Source of the DNA: GCA-2737725 sp033763995
GTDB lineage: Bacteria > Pseudomonadota > Alphaproteobacteria > Rhodospirillales > Rhodospirillaceae
Length of the DNA stretch: 64,000 nt
Assembly (NCBI GenBank): GCA_033763995.1
Contig: JANRJL010000008.1
Coordinates: 62,001 to 126,000, forward strand
Direction of reading: 5' to 3'
The translations under genes and the position numbers were made by a program. Shown here one piece after another: positions 1 to 7,457 of this stretch. Numbering within the stretch: the stretch's first letter is position 1; each line of letters begins with the position of its first letter. The notes beneath the pieces are model-generated. The model did not search any database. It had not been told where the DNA came from and was given only the letters and a program-made list of their open reading frames with translations.

Positions 1-178
1 GCAAAATACCCATGCCGACGGAGTTCAGGCGGGTGGCGGCGATGCGCCGGCCCCAGGGGTACACCACGCTGCCGCGCGGGGCGCCCTCGGCGCTGGCGAA
101 GTCGCGCGGGTGTTGGCCCGCGCCGCCATCCGACGCCGGGGCGGGCTGAGACGGCTCAAATCTGCCGATATGGGTCAC
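1..178 (-). CDS. N-terminus of an unidentified protein, possibly an MBL-fold hydrolase (partial)
   Basis: An open frame of 59 codons starts at a GTG and runs off the left edge. A GGAGG ribosome-binding site lies eight bases upstream of the GTG (complement of 187-191), which is why this start was chosen. The first ~35 residues are rich in Pro, Ala and Gly. The visible end (VVYPWGRRIAATRL...GMGIL) resembles the lead-in of some metallo-beta-lactamase-fold hydrolases, where a YP(W/F) motif precedes the first strand, but no catalytic motif is in view, so the function is open. The gene is divergent from luxI. If it is an MBL enzyme, AHL lactonase would be one possibility, but that is pure inference. 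Confidence 0.45.
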   Translation of the reverse strand, partial: MTHIGRFEPSQPAPASDGGAGQHPRDFASAEGAPRGSVVYPWGRRIAATRLNSVGMGIL

Positions 179-321
179 GTGCCGATCCTCCGTTCCACTA
201 ACCATGGCGGCTCATGGCCGCCGCTCGCCCAGGTTTGCCCCAGGGTCGCTGTCTTCTTGGCATCTTGGCGCCTCCAGGCGGCGCAGAGCGCGACTCCTAG
301 AGGGGTTGGGAGACCTAAAAA

Positions 322-357
322 CCGCCTAATCTATTGAAATCATTAATAGAAAGGCGG
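322..357 (-). terminator. Hairpin followed by T5 on the minus strand
   Basis: CCGCCT (322-327) pairs with AGGCGG (352-357), and TCTATT (330-335) pairs with AATAGA (345-350) around a nine-base loop. Read on the minus strand the hairpin is followed directly by TTTTT. It lies about 140 bases upstream of the minus-strand GTG at 178, so it could be an attenuator in that leader or a block to antisense transcripts from the luxI side. Confidence 0.45.
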
Positions 358-408
358 CTCAAAGCTTCTCCGTTCCGATGAGACCCTGCCCGAGGCCCGT
401 CAATTTGA

Positions 409-430
409 GACCTGTCAGTTCTGACAGGTC
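409..430. promoter_or_regulatory. lux box (LuxR-type operator) upstream of luxI
   Basis: Ten-base arms GACCTGTCAG and CTGACAGGTC flank a central TT, a 22-bp inverted repeat. The inner 20 bp (410-429) match the classical lux box layout, ACCTGT at one end and ACAGGT at the other. It ends 60 bases before the luxI ATG at 491, a normal position for activation by LuxR bound to its signal. Confidence 0.85.
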
Positions 431-490
431 GCAGCCCACCGCCCGTCATGGTGATCTTGAGGCGAAACCAATGGGGATTGGGTTGCTCTG

Positions 491-1135
491 ATGCTCGCGT
501 CGATCATCGAAAAACCGCATGCCGGAACCGACGTCACGGCCCGCCTCGAGGGCATGTTCAAGCTGCGCCACGAGGTGTTCAAGGAACGCCTGCAGTGGGA
601 TGTCGGCTCGGTCGCCGGGCGCGAACGCGACATGTTCGACGATCTCGATCCGGTCTATATCGTGTGCGAACAGGACGGCGAGGTGCTGGGCTCCTGGCGG
701 CTGCTGCCCACGACCGGGCCCTACATGCTGCGCGACGTGTTCCCCGAACTGCTGCACGGCCAGGATGCGCCCGCCGCCCCCGACGTGTGGGAGATCAGCC
801 GCTTCGCCGTCTCCAAGCGCGTGGCGGGCAACGAATCGCTGGGCACCATCCGCTCAGTGACGCAAATGCTGCTCGACCAATTATTCACCTTCGCCGCGCG
901 CAAGAACCTCTCGCGCATCGTGGCGGTCTGCGACGTGCGCTTCGAGCGCATCCTCAAGCGTTCGGGCCTCATGACCAACCGGTTCGGACCGTCGATGCCC
1001 GTCGGCGTCACCGAGGCCGTGGCGGGCTATGCCGACGTGACCGACTTGAACCTGCGCCGGTTGCAACTCAATACGCAGCCGCTTTACCTCGGCAACGGCG
1101 CCGCGGCGACCGCCGCATTGAAACTCGCCGCCTAG
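491..1135 (+). CDS. luxI: LuxI-family acyl-homoserine lactone synthase
   Basis: The 214-residue protein has the LuxI fold signature: R26, F30 and W36 in RHEVFKERLQW, acidic residues D47 and D50 in RDMFDDLDPVY, R70 in GSWRLLPTTGPYML, and E101/R104 in VWEISRF. LuxI enzymes join an acyl group from acyl-ACP or acyl-CoA to S-adenosylmethionine to make a diffusible homoserine lactone. The acyl chain cannot be predicted from sequence. The start is the ATG at 491, downstream of the lux box at 409-430, implying positive autoregulation. A cytochrome P450 gene follows 73 bases later on the same strand, and two luxR genes lie beyond it on the other strand. Length and motifs are complete. Confidence 0.95.
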   Translation: MLASIIEKPHAGTDVTARLEGMFKLRHEVFKERLQWDVGSVAGRERDMFDDLDPVYIVCEQDGEVLGSWRLLPTTGPYMLRDVFPELLHGQDAPAAPDVWEISRFAVSKRVAGNESLGTIRSVTQMLLDQLFTFAARKNLSRIVAVCDVRFERILKRSGLMTNRFGPSMPVGVTEAVAGYADVTDLNLRRLQLNTQPLYLGNGAAATAALKLAA

Positions 1136-1208
1136 TTTGCCATCGTCGGGATCGCAGGTTCGTGCTGACCATGGCACTATCCTTGATCACTTGGAGAAGC
1201 CTCACCCC

Positions 1209-2567
1209 ATGTCCGGCAACGGCAATTTACCCGGACCACGGGGTTATCCCATTGTCGGCGTCTTGCCGATGTTGCGCGCCCGGACCCTCAAGTTCCTGGT
1301 TGACGTTTCCAGACGTTACGGCGAACTCGTTCCGCTCAGGTTGATGATGAACACCGCCTACCTCTTGAATCACCCCGCGCACGTTGAGCACGTGCTGCAG
1401 ACCAATTACCGGAACTACCGCAAGGCGCCGATGATCGAGCGCCTGAAGCCGATCTTCGGCGAGGGTCTGGTCACCAGCGAAGACGAGTTTTGGGCGCGGC
1501 AGCGCACGCTGATGCAGCCGTCGTTCCACCGCAAGAAAATCGAGGCGCTGGCGCCGCCGATGGTCGAGGTCGTCGCGGCGCACCTTGAGCTCTGGCGCCG
1601 CCGCGCCCAGCAGGGCGCTGAGTTTAATCTCTCCGAGGACATTTCGTGCCTCACGCTCGAGGTTGTTCTCAAGACGATGTTCGGCTCGGGCCTCGGCGAC
1701 GACGCGCCCGCCCTGTCGCGCGCTTTGGTGCTGGCCAACGAGGTGATCTCCAAGCGCGTCTGGGACCTGACCAACCTCGGCAGCCTGCTGCCGACGCGCA
1801 AGAATCGCGAATTCAACCGGTCGGTCAAATTGCTGCGCGGGGTCGTCGAGCGGATGATCGAACAGCGTCGGGCGTCGGGGCAGTTCGGCGACGACCTTTT
1901 GGGGATCTTGCTGGAGGCGGCGGCCCAGGACAGCGATGGGTTCATGACGCGCGAATTGCTGCGCGACGAAGTGATCACTCTGATGCTGGCGGGCTATGAG
2001 TCGACGGCGACCATGGTCGCCTGGGCGATTTTCTTCATGTCGCAACACCCCGAGCACCTGGAACGATTGCGCACCGAGGCCGATGCCGTTCTCGCCGGGC
2101 AAACACCCTCGTTCGAGCATCTCAAGCGGTTGGACTACACCAAGCGCGTCATCCAGGAGGTCGGGCGGCTCAGGCCCTCGATCTGGTGGTTCGCGCGCAC
2201 CGCCGTCGCCGACGATGTCATCGCCGGGCAGAAAATCGCGGCCGGCACGATGGTGCTGATCTCGCAGTATCTCCTGCACACCTTGCCCTCGATCTGGGAC
2301 GATCCCGAGCGTTTCGACCCCGAGCGGTTCCTGCCCGAGAATGTCGCCAAGCGGTCGCGCTTCGCCTATTTGCCCTTCGGCGCCGGGCCCCGGGTTTGCA
2401 TCGGGTCGAGTTTCGCGATGATGGAAATGCAGTTCATCCTGCCGATGATCTTCCGCGCCTTTGACGTGCGGATCACCAGCGATTTGAACCCGGAGTTCGG
2501 TTCGTTCCTGTCGCTGCGCCCCAACAGGGATTTCACCGCCGTCGCGATGCCGCGCCGGCGCAACTGA
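1209..2567 (+). CDS. Cytochrome P450
   Basis: A complete 452-residue soluble P450 with no signal peptide. The proline-rich start (LPGPRGYPIVG) leads to the I-helix oxygen-binding motif AGYEST at 261-266, the K-helix ExxR as EVGR at 317-320, and the heme-thiolate loop FGAGPRVCIG at 390-399 with C397 as iron ligand. It lies 73 bases behind luxI on the same strand with no terminator between them, so it is probably co-transcribed from the lux-box promoter. No ferredoxin or reductase gene is nearby, so electrons must come from elsewhere. The substrate is unknown. Oxidation of the acyl chain of the signal, or of a quorum-regulated metabolite or fatty acid, would fit the context. The ATG at 1209 follows GGAG and gives the normal P450 N-terminus. 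Confidence 0.93.
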   Translation: MSGNGNLPGPRGYPIVGVLPMLRARTLKFLVDVSRRYGELVPLRLMMNTAYLLNHPAHVEHVLQTNYRNYRKAPMIERLKPIFGEGLVTSEDEFWARQRTLMQPSFHRKKIEALAPPMVEVVAAHLELWRRRAQQGAEFNLSEDISCLTLEVVLKTMFGSGLGDDAPALSRALVLANEVISKRVWDLTNLGSLLPTRKNREFNRSVKLLRGVVERMIEQRRASGQFGDDLLGILLEAAAQDSDGFMTRELLRDEVITLMLAGYESTATMVAWAIFFMSQHPEHLERLRTEADAVLAGQTPSFEHLKRLDYTKRVIQEVGRLRPSIWWFARTAVADDVIAGQKIAAGTMVLISQYLLHTLPSIWDDPERFDPERFLPENVAKRSRFAYLPFGAGPRVCIGSSFAMMEMQFILPMIFRAFDVRITSDLNPEFGSFLSLRPNRDFTAVAMPRRRN

Positions 2568-2576
2568 GCCGAAGAA

Positions 2577-3335
2577 TCAAATATTGGCGATGAGGCCGAT
2601 GCTGACCGCCTTGGCGGCGGCATGAGTTTTGTTGTGAACGCCGAACTTATTCATGACGTTCTGGAGGTGGAAGTTCACCGTCCGCTCGGAGATCTTGAGA
2701 ATTTGCCCGATCTCCCAGGCCGTCTTGCCGTCGATCGTCCATCTCAGGATTTCGATCTCGCGGTCCGTCAGCGGAGAGGGCGCCGGCACCCTGGACTTGC
2801 GCGCGATGTTCTTATTCAAAACGTCGTGAAACTGGTACGCCATCACTTGGATGTCGTACTCGAACTCATCCATCAGGCGCGCGAACTCGCGGTCATTCTC
2901 GCTGCAACTCAACATCATCAACCCCAGCTCGCCGCCCGGACCGTGAATCGGAATCGTGAATCCGCGCCGGAGGCCGTTCTCCCAGGCGTCTTCCATCATT
3001 TGCGTTTCCTCGGCGGTGCGCGCCGAGGTCATGAAATTCTCGGTCCACTTCACCGGGGCGCGGTTGACGAAGCACATGCGCACGACGGGGTCGGCCTTGG
3101 CGTAATTCTGCGTGACGTACCGCTGGCCCCAGTCGGGGCGATTGGTCAGGTGAACCAGCTCCGGTTCGATTTCGACCAGGGCCCGTTCCTTGACGTCTTC
3201 GATGTTGATGCCGACGTAGCTGAATTGGTTGTAGCCCAGCGCCGCCAACCTGTGCTCAAGGGCGTTCTGAAATTCATCCTCGGATTGCAAATCCTGCAAG
3301 TCCGACACGAAGTCGCGGAGGTTGCGCGCCTGCAT
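2577..3335 (-). CDS. luxR: LuxR-family quorum-sensing transcription factor
   Basis: This is a full-length LuxR (252 residues from the ATG at 3335). Residues 1-170 form the autoinducer-binding domain with the conserved pocket residues W69, Y73, Y78, D82, P83, W97 and G121. Residues 188-250 form the LuxR C-terminal helix-turn-helix (LTDREIEILRW, ISERTVNFHL). A TTG at 3368 could extend it by 11 residues, but the ATG aligns residue for residue with the start of the paralogue at 3525-4142: both have 41 residues up to the shared YV. There is no clear Shine-Dalgarno sequence for either start. It is convergent with the P450 gene. It probably binds the LuxI product and acts at the lux box at 409-430. 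Confidence 0.92.
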   Translation of the reverse strand: MQARNLRDFVSDLQDLQSEDEFQNALEHRLAALGYNQFSYVGINIEDVKERALVEIEPELVHLTNRPDWGQRYVTQNYAKADPVVRMCFVNRAPVKWTENFMTSARTAEETQMMEDAWENGLRRGFTIPIHGPGGELGLMMLSCSENDREFARLMDEFEYDIQVMAYQFHDVLNKNIARKSRVPAPSPLTDREIEILRWTIDGKTAWEIGQILKISERTVNFHLQNVMNKFGVHNKTHAAAKAVSIGLIANI

Positions 3336-3524
3336 CGCGAATCTAATTTGCCGATTGATCCCACCCAACTTCTAGGATTGTGGGCTGTTTTCGGGCCGGA
3401 ATCAATCGACTCCAAACCACCTGTTCGCGGCACTCGGCGCGCAGGCCCATCGGGCTTTAAGCGCCGCTCAGAAAAACAAGCCTAATGACAATATTATCAA
3501 TAACTTACATAATTAGTCTTGACG

Positions 3525-4142
3525 CTAGTGGATCGTATGGCTGGCCGTCATGGGGCGATGCGAAAACCGGATTTCGAGGTTTGCAGCGGGGCAGTTTGGC
3601 TTTTGGCTAAACCGGGATGCGAAATAGTCATGAAACCAGAAGGCGAATCGCTGGATCTCGTAGGAGCTATTTTCCGCCCAGGACTGGAAGTCGGGTTCCT
3701 CGAATTGGGCATAAAGGCTGAAAATGCCGAAATTGCCGGCAAAGCCGTGAATCGGCACGCTGATGCCCCGCCGTAGGCCGTTGTTATAGGCGTCAACCAG
3801 CATTTCCATGACATCGGGGTCGAGTTCCGGCCACGCCGAGGCCGGGGACCAGACCACGGGCATGCGGCTGCGATAACAAGCATGGACGATGGGGTCGATC
3901 GCGAAATAGCGCCGGTCCAGATAGTGCTTCGCCCACTGGGGATCGAGATTTGTGAGGAATTCAGCCCCCGATTCGATGTCCGCGATGGAGCGGTCCTGCC
4001 GCAGTCCAATATCCACAAACACATAGGTGTATTGGCGGCAGCCGAAATTCGTCGCGCACTTGGCGAGTTCGCGCCGGACATCCTCCAAAGACGATGCGGT
4101 CGTGAACCCCGCCGTGATGTCGGTGAGTTTCGTGTTCAGCAT
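3525..4142 (-). CDS. LuxR-type autoinducer-binding protein without DNA-binding domain
   Basis: The 205-residue protein is a paralogue of the LuxR just downstream. It keeps every signal-pocket residue (W70, Y74, Y79, D83, P84, W98, G122) and the NGLRRG...PIHG core, but ends about 35 residues after the ligand domain with no helix-turn-helix. I found no HTH-coding remnant in any frame of the 189 bases before the next gene. A good ribosome-binding site (GGAGAAG) precedes the ATG at 4142, so it looks expressed rather than dead. Known HTH-less LuxR proteins such as TrlR of Agrobacterium act as dominant-negative partners, so an anti-activator or signal sponge role is likely here (inference). The lux-box-like site at 4210-4229 and the AT-rich block lie upstream. 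Confidence 0.85.
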   Translation of the reverse strand: MLNTKLTDITAGFTTASSLEDVRRELAKCATNFGCRQYTYVFVDIGLRQDRSIADIESGAEFLTNLDPQWAKHYLDRRYFAIDPIVHACYRSRMPVVWSPASAWPELDPDVMEMLVDAYNNGLRRGISVPIHGFAGNFGIFSLYAQFEEPDFQSWAENSSYEIQRFAFWFHDYFASRFSQKPNCPAANLEIRFSHRPMTASHTIH

Positions 4143-4209
4143 GGTGCTTCTCCACCCGCGCCGCTGCGGGTCATGAGCTTTACTGGTAGATGAAAAATGC
4201 GGGCTTGTG

Positions 4210-4229
4210 CCCTGTCAGAACTACCATGT
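4210..4229. promoter_or_regulatory. Degenerate lux box upstream of the HTH-less LuxR gene
   Basis: This 20-mer matches the luxI lux box at 14 of 20 positions. The left half (CCTGTCAG) is identical and the right half is degraded. It ends 68 bases upstream of the ATG at 4142, a plausible operator position for signal-dependent control. Confidence 0.45.
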
Positions 4230-4300
4230 TTCTAGTAAAAGTAGTATTTTTATAATAATAATTATACTTTTAATAATCATAAAACGCGATTTTTTTCTCT
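4230..4300. other. AT-rich block between the quorum locus and the que genes
   Basis: About 70 bases consist almost entirely of A and T, in strong contrast with the GC-rich surroundings. It lies 90-160 bases upstream of the HTH-less luxR start and just past the queC stop, so it could serve as an UP element, a silencer-binding region, or the scar of a past insertion. Confidence 0.5.
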
Positions 4301-4975
4301 TTATGCGGGAATCCTCACCGGTTCTAACCCAAGTCCCATTCCCTTTTCCCGCTCCGTCCAGGCGTGGGCGTGCAGGATACAGGCATCGCACTGCCCGCAG
4401 GGCTTGGGTTCAGGGCCGCTGACGTCCGGGGCATAGCAGCTCCAAGTCTCGCCGGGGGCGAGGCCCAGGCCGTGGGCGAGGGCCGCGATCTGCGGTTTGC
4501 TGAGGTTGACCAAGGGCGCGACGATGGCCGGCGGGTTGGGCACGGCCTCGGCCCACATCGTGCGGAACGCGCTCAAGAACGATTCGCGGCAGTCGGGGTA
4601 ACCCGAATAGTCCACGGCGTTGACGCCGATCCACACTTCCTCGGCCCCGGCGCCGGCGGCTTCGGCGCAAGCGATGGCCAGAAACACCGCGTTGCGTCCC
4701 GGCAAAAATGTGGGCGCGATGCCGCCACGCATTTCGTCCATGGTCCGGTTGGTGGGGATGACGATCTCGGGCTTGTGCCAGCCCACGTCGACGACATGGC
4801 GCGCGATGCCGAAGCGCTCGCACTGCTTCGTGGCGTAGGCAATCTCGACGTCGTGGCGCTGGCCGTAACTGATGCCGAGGCTAATGGGCGTGCGCCCATG
4901 CTGGCGCGCCAGCAGCAGGCACACGGTGGAATCGAGCCCTCCGGAATGGAGAACGATGCACTTGCGCTCGGTCAT
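4301..4975 (-). CDS. queC: 7-cyano-7-deazaguanine (preQ0) synthase QueC
   Basis: QueC converts 7-carboxy-7-deazaguanine, ammonia and ATP into preQ0 for queuosine in tRNA. The N-terminal PP-loop SGGLDS and the C-terminal zinc cysteines (C-x13-CGQCDAC) are intact, and 224 residues is the normal length. The start at 4975 gives MTERKCIVLHSGGLDS, and longer upstream frames lack family sequence. It is the last gene of a minus-strand run queE-queD-queC, five bases after queD, so the three are very likely one operon. Confidence 0.95.
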   Translation of the reverse strand: MTERKCIVLHSGGLDSTVCLLLARQHGRTPISLGISYGQRHDVEIAYATKQCERFGIARHVVDVGWHKPEIVIPTNRTMDEMRGGIAPTFLPGRNAVFLAIACAEAAGAGAEEVWIGVNAVDYSGYPDCRESFLSAFRTMWAEAVPNPPAIVAPLVNLSKPQIAALAHGLGLAPGETWSCYAPDVSGPEPKPCGQCDACILHAHAWTEREKGMGLGLEPVRIPA

Positions 4976-4980
4976 AGGCT

Positions 4981-5355
4981 TCAGGCGCCGACGGCGTAGC
5001 GGCAGGCCTCGCCGCAACTGGGCCGACGCACGGTGATACTGACGAGCTGCGGGAATTTCGTTTGAAGTTTCTCGGCGATCCAGCGCGCGATGTGCTCCAG
5101 CGAGGGTTTCTCCAGCCCCGGCACGGTGTTGAGCAAGTGGTGATCGAGCTGCTCGCGCACCGCGACGATGGCCCGCGCGACGTCCTCGAAGTCCACCACG
5201 CATCCGGTCACGGCATCGGGCTCGCCGGCCAATTCCACTTCCACCTTGAACGAGTGGCCGTGCATGCGCGTGTTCTCGTGGCCGTCGGGCTTGTGCGGAA
5301 AGTGGTGCGCGGCCTCGAAGCCGAACTCTTTGACGATGTGAAAACGTGCGCTCAT
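4981..5355 (-). CDS. queD: 6-carboxy-5,6,7,8-tetrahydropterin synthase QueD
   Basis: This 124-residue protein of the 6-pyruvoyl-tetrahydropterin synthase fold has the zinc histidines in AAHHFP and MHGHSF, acid-base residues in DFEDV and LDHHLLN, and the terminal RRPSCGEACRYAV stretch. It turns dihydroneopterin triphosphate into carboxy-tetrahydropterin, the first committed step of preQ0 synthesis. It lies between queE (10 bases upstream) and queC (five bases downstream) and is complete. Confidence 0.94.
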   Translation of the reverse strand: MSARFHIVKEFGFEAAHHFPHKPDGHENTRMHGHSFKVEVELAGEPDAVTGCVVDFEDVARAIVAVREQLDHHLLNTVPGLEKPSLEHIARWIAEKLQTKFPQLVSITVRRPSCGEACRYAVGA

Positions 5356-5365
5356 GGTTTTTCTT

Positions 5366-6001
5366 TTACGGAATGCCCAACAGCTTGTGGGTTTGCAGGC
5401 TCAGCCGCCATTCGGGATGCGCCATGCAATACGAAATCGCGGCCTTCGTGTTGGCCTCGCGCGCGGGGCCGTCCATGGGCTGCAGGAAACGATGCGCGAA
5501 GGCAAGGTCGCGGTAGCGTTCGGGCTCGCCGCGCGTTTGCGGATAGACCAGCTTCAATTCATCGCCCTGCGTGACCACCACATCGGCATCGGCCTTGGGG
5601 CTGACGCAGACCCAATCGACGCCCGGCGGCACGGGCAAGGTGCCGTTGGTCTCGATGGCGATGGTGAAGGCATTGGCGTGGACGGCGTCGATCAGGGCTG
5701 CGTCCAGTTGCAACAAGGGCTCGCCGCCGGTGAACACGACAAACCGCTGCGCGCCGCCGTTGCCGCGCCAGGTCTTGGAAATCGCCTGGGCCAAGTCCTC
5801 GGCACTCGCGAACTTGCCGCCGCCGGGTCCGTCGGTGCCGACGAAGTCCGTGTCGCAGAATTGGCAAGTCGCGCCCGCGCGGTCACGCTCCAGGCCGCTC
5901 CACAGGTTGCAGCCGGCGAAACGGCAAAACACCGCCGGGCGGCCGGTGTTGGCCCCTTCGCCTTGCAGCGTATAGAACAGTTCTTTGACGGCGTAAGTCA
6001 T
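5366..6001 (-). CDS. queE: 7-carboxy-7-deazaguanine synthase QueE (radical SAM)
   Basis: A 211-residue radical SAM enzyme that contracts the ring of carboxy-tetrahydropterin to 7-carboxy-7-deazaguanine. The cluster cysteines have the CX14CX2C spacing found in one QueE subgroup (GCNLWSG...ATCQFCDT). FTGGEPLLQ provides SAM binding, and YTLQGEGANTGRPAVF is the usual QueE N-terminus. The ATG at 6001 was chosen because the ten extra upstream codons have no family match. It leads the que cluster and follows a nucleoside transporter gene by 86 bases. Confidence 0.94.
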   Translation of the reverse strand: MTYAVKELFYTLQGEGANTGRPAVFCRFAGCNLWSGLERDRAGATCQFCDTDFVGTDGPGGGKFASAEDLAQAISKTWRGNGGAQRFVVFTGGEPLLQLDAALIDAVHANAFTIAIETNGTLPVPPGVDWVCVSPKADADVVVTQGDELKLVYPQTRGEPERYRDLAFAHRFLQPMDGPAREANTKAAISYCMAHPEWRLSLQTHKLLGIP

Positions 6002-6087
6002 GGGTCTTGCATGCAGAATCGCGGGCCTCAAAAGCGGCGCAGTCCTACGCCCTTTGGCCCCTGGAATCTAGGGCCGAGAGAGCCCGC

Positions 6088-7353
6088 TTACCAGGTCAGC
6101 ACGCCCACCACGGCGCCGGTCATGCAGGTGGCCAAGGTGCCTGAAATCAAGGCCTTGGGGGCCAGTTCGATGATCTCGGCGCGCCGTTCGGGCACCATGG
6201 CGCCCAGGCCGCCGATGAGGATGCCGAGCGAGGAGAAATTGGCGAAGCCGCACAGGGCATAGGTCATGATCAGCAGGCTGCGCTCGCTGAGCGTGCCCGC
6301 GGGCAGGCGCGACATGTCGATGTAGGCGATGAGTTCGTTAAGCACGGCCTTGGTGCCCAGCAATTCTCCGGCGGCGGGCACTTCCGCCCAGGGAATGCCC
6401 AGCGCCCAGGCCAGCGGCGCCATGACCCAACCGAACATGCGCTGCAACGACAGCGGCGCGCCGCCCACATCGGGCAGCAAGCCGACGATTTGGTTGGCGA
6501 GGCTCACCAGCGCCACCAGCACGATCAGCATGGCAATGATGTTGAACACCAATTGGATGCCGTCGATGGTGCCGCGCGTGATCACCGCCATGGCGTTGTC
6601 GCCGGGCTCGCGGGCGTTGATTTTGACGATGCCGCCGGATTTGTCGGCCAGCCGCGCGGGGTCCTCGGGGATCATGATGAAGGCCATGACGATGGCCGCC
6701 GGCGCGTTGATGACCGAGGCGATCAGAATTTGCGCCAGCGCATTGGGCACGATGTCCTGCAGGAACGTCGCGTACAGCACCATCACCGTGCCCGACACGG
6801 TCGCCAGCCCCGCCGTCATGATGACGAACAGGGCCGCGCGGGATTCCGAGCGCAGGTAGGGGCGCACCACCAGCGGCGATTCCGTCATGCCGACGAAAAT
6901 CTCCATGGCCACCGCCACGCCGGCGGCACCGCTGACACCCAGAGTTCGCCGCAGCACCCAGGCGAAGCCGCGCACGATGGGCGGGATCACGTTCCAATAG
7001 AACAGCAGCGCCGAGAGCGCGCTGATCACCAGCACCAGGGGCAGGGCCTGGAAGGCCAGCACGAAGGTCGAGGCGGACTCCTTGCCGATGAAGGGCGCCT
7101 CGGCCCCGCCGATATAGCCGAACACGAAGGCCGTGCCCGTGCGCGTGGCCTCGTCCAGCGCGTTGACCGCCGCGTTCAGTCCGCCGAAGACGCTTTGCGC
7201 CGCTTCGACCTTGAGAAAAAAGACGGCGAGGGCGAATTGCAACGCCACGCCCATGGTCACCGCGCGCCACGGCACGCATCTGCGGTTCTCGCTCAAGGCC
7301 CACGCCAGGGCGATCATCAGCAGCAGGCCCAGGCCGCTTTGCAATGCCAACAT
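6088..7353 (-). CDS. Concentrative nucleoside transporter (CNT/NupC family)
   Basis: A 421-residue inner-membrane protein with many hydrophobic segments and CNT hallmarks: GYIGGAEAPFIGKESA in the first half, MTESPLVVRPYL, and GTKAVLNELIAY with GFANFSSLGILIGG near the C-terminus. CNT proteins import nucleosides with protons or sodium. It lies 86 bases upstream of queE on the same strand, so co-transcription with the queuosine genes is possible. That would make import of a guanosine-like precursor or of queuosine itself worth testing, but substrate specificity cannot be read from the sequence. Confidence 0.9.
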   Translation of the reverse strand: MLALQSGLGLLLMIALAWALSENRRCVPWRAVTMGVALQFALAVFFLKVEAAQSVFGGLNAAVNALDEATRTGTAFVFGYIGGAEAPFIGKESASTFVLAFQALPLVLVISALSALLFYWNVIPPIVRGFAWVLRRTLGVSGAAGVAVAMEIFVGMTESPLVVRPYLRSESRAALFVIMTAGLATVSGTVMVLYATFLQDIVPNALAQILIASVINAPAAIVMAFIMIPEDPARLADKSGGIVKINAREPGDNAMAVITRGTIDGIQLVFNIIAMLIVLVALVSLANQIVGLLPDVGGAPLSLQRMFGWVMAPLAWALGIPWAEVPAAGELLGTKAVLNELIAYIDMSRLPAGTLSERSLLIMTYALCGFANFSSLGILIGGLGAMVPERRAEIIELAPKALISGTLATCMTGAVVGVLTW

Positions 7354-7457
7354 TCTCAGTTTGCTCCCCCAAGCGTACCGGCTTCAGTCGCCGAAGCGGT
7401 TGCAGCCAGTGAATAAGAGATGGATACTAGCCGATATTCTGTCGTCGCAAGCCAGTG

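Noticed and set aside
3369..3440. ACCTGTTCGCGG-like sequence as a third lux box
   Set aside because: Only the left half-site is similar; the right half shows no symmetry.
3369..3524. Search for a lost HTH domain of the short LuxR
   Set aside because: No frame here encodes HTH-like residues, so a simple frameshift does not explain the short protein.
6056..6075. Hairpin GGCCC/GGGCC between the nucleoside transporter and queE
   Set aside because: Only five pairs, a ten-base loop and no U-tract; not enough for a terminator that would split the operon.
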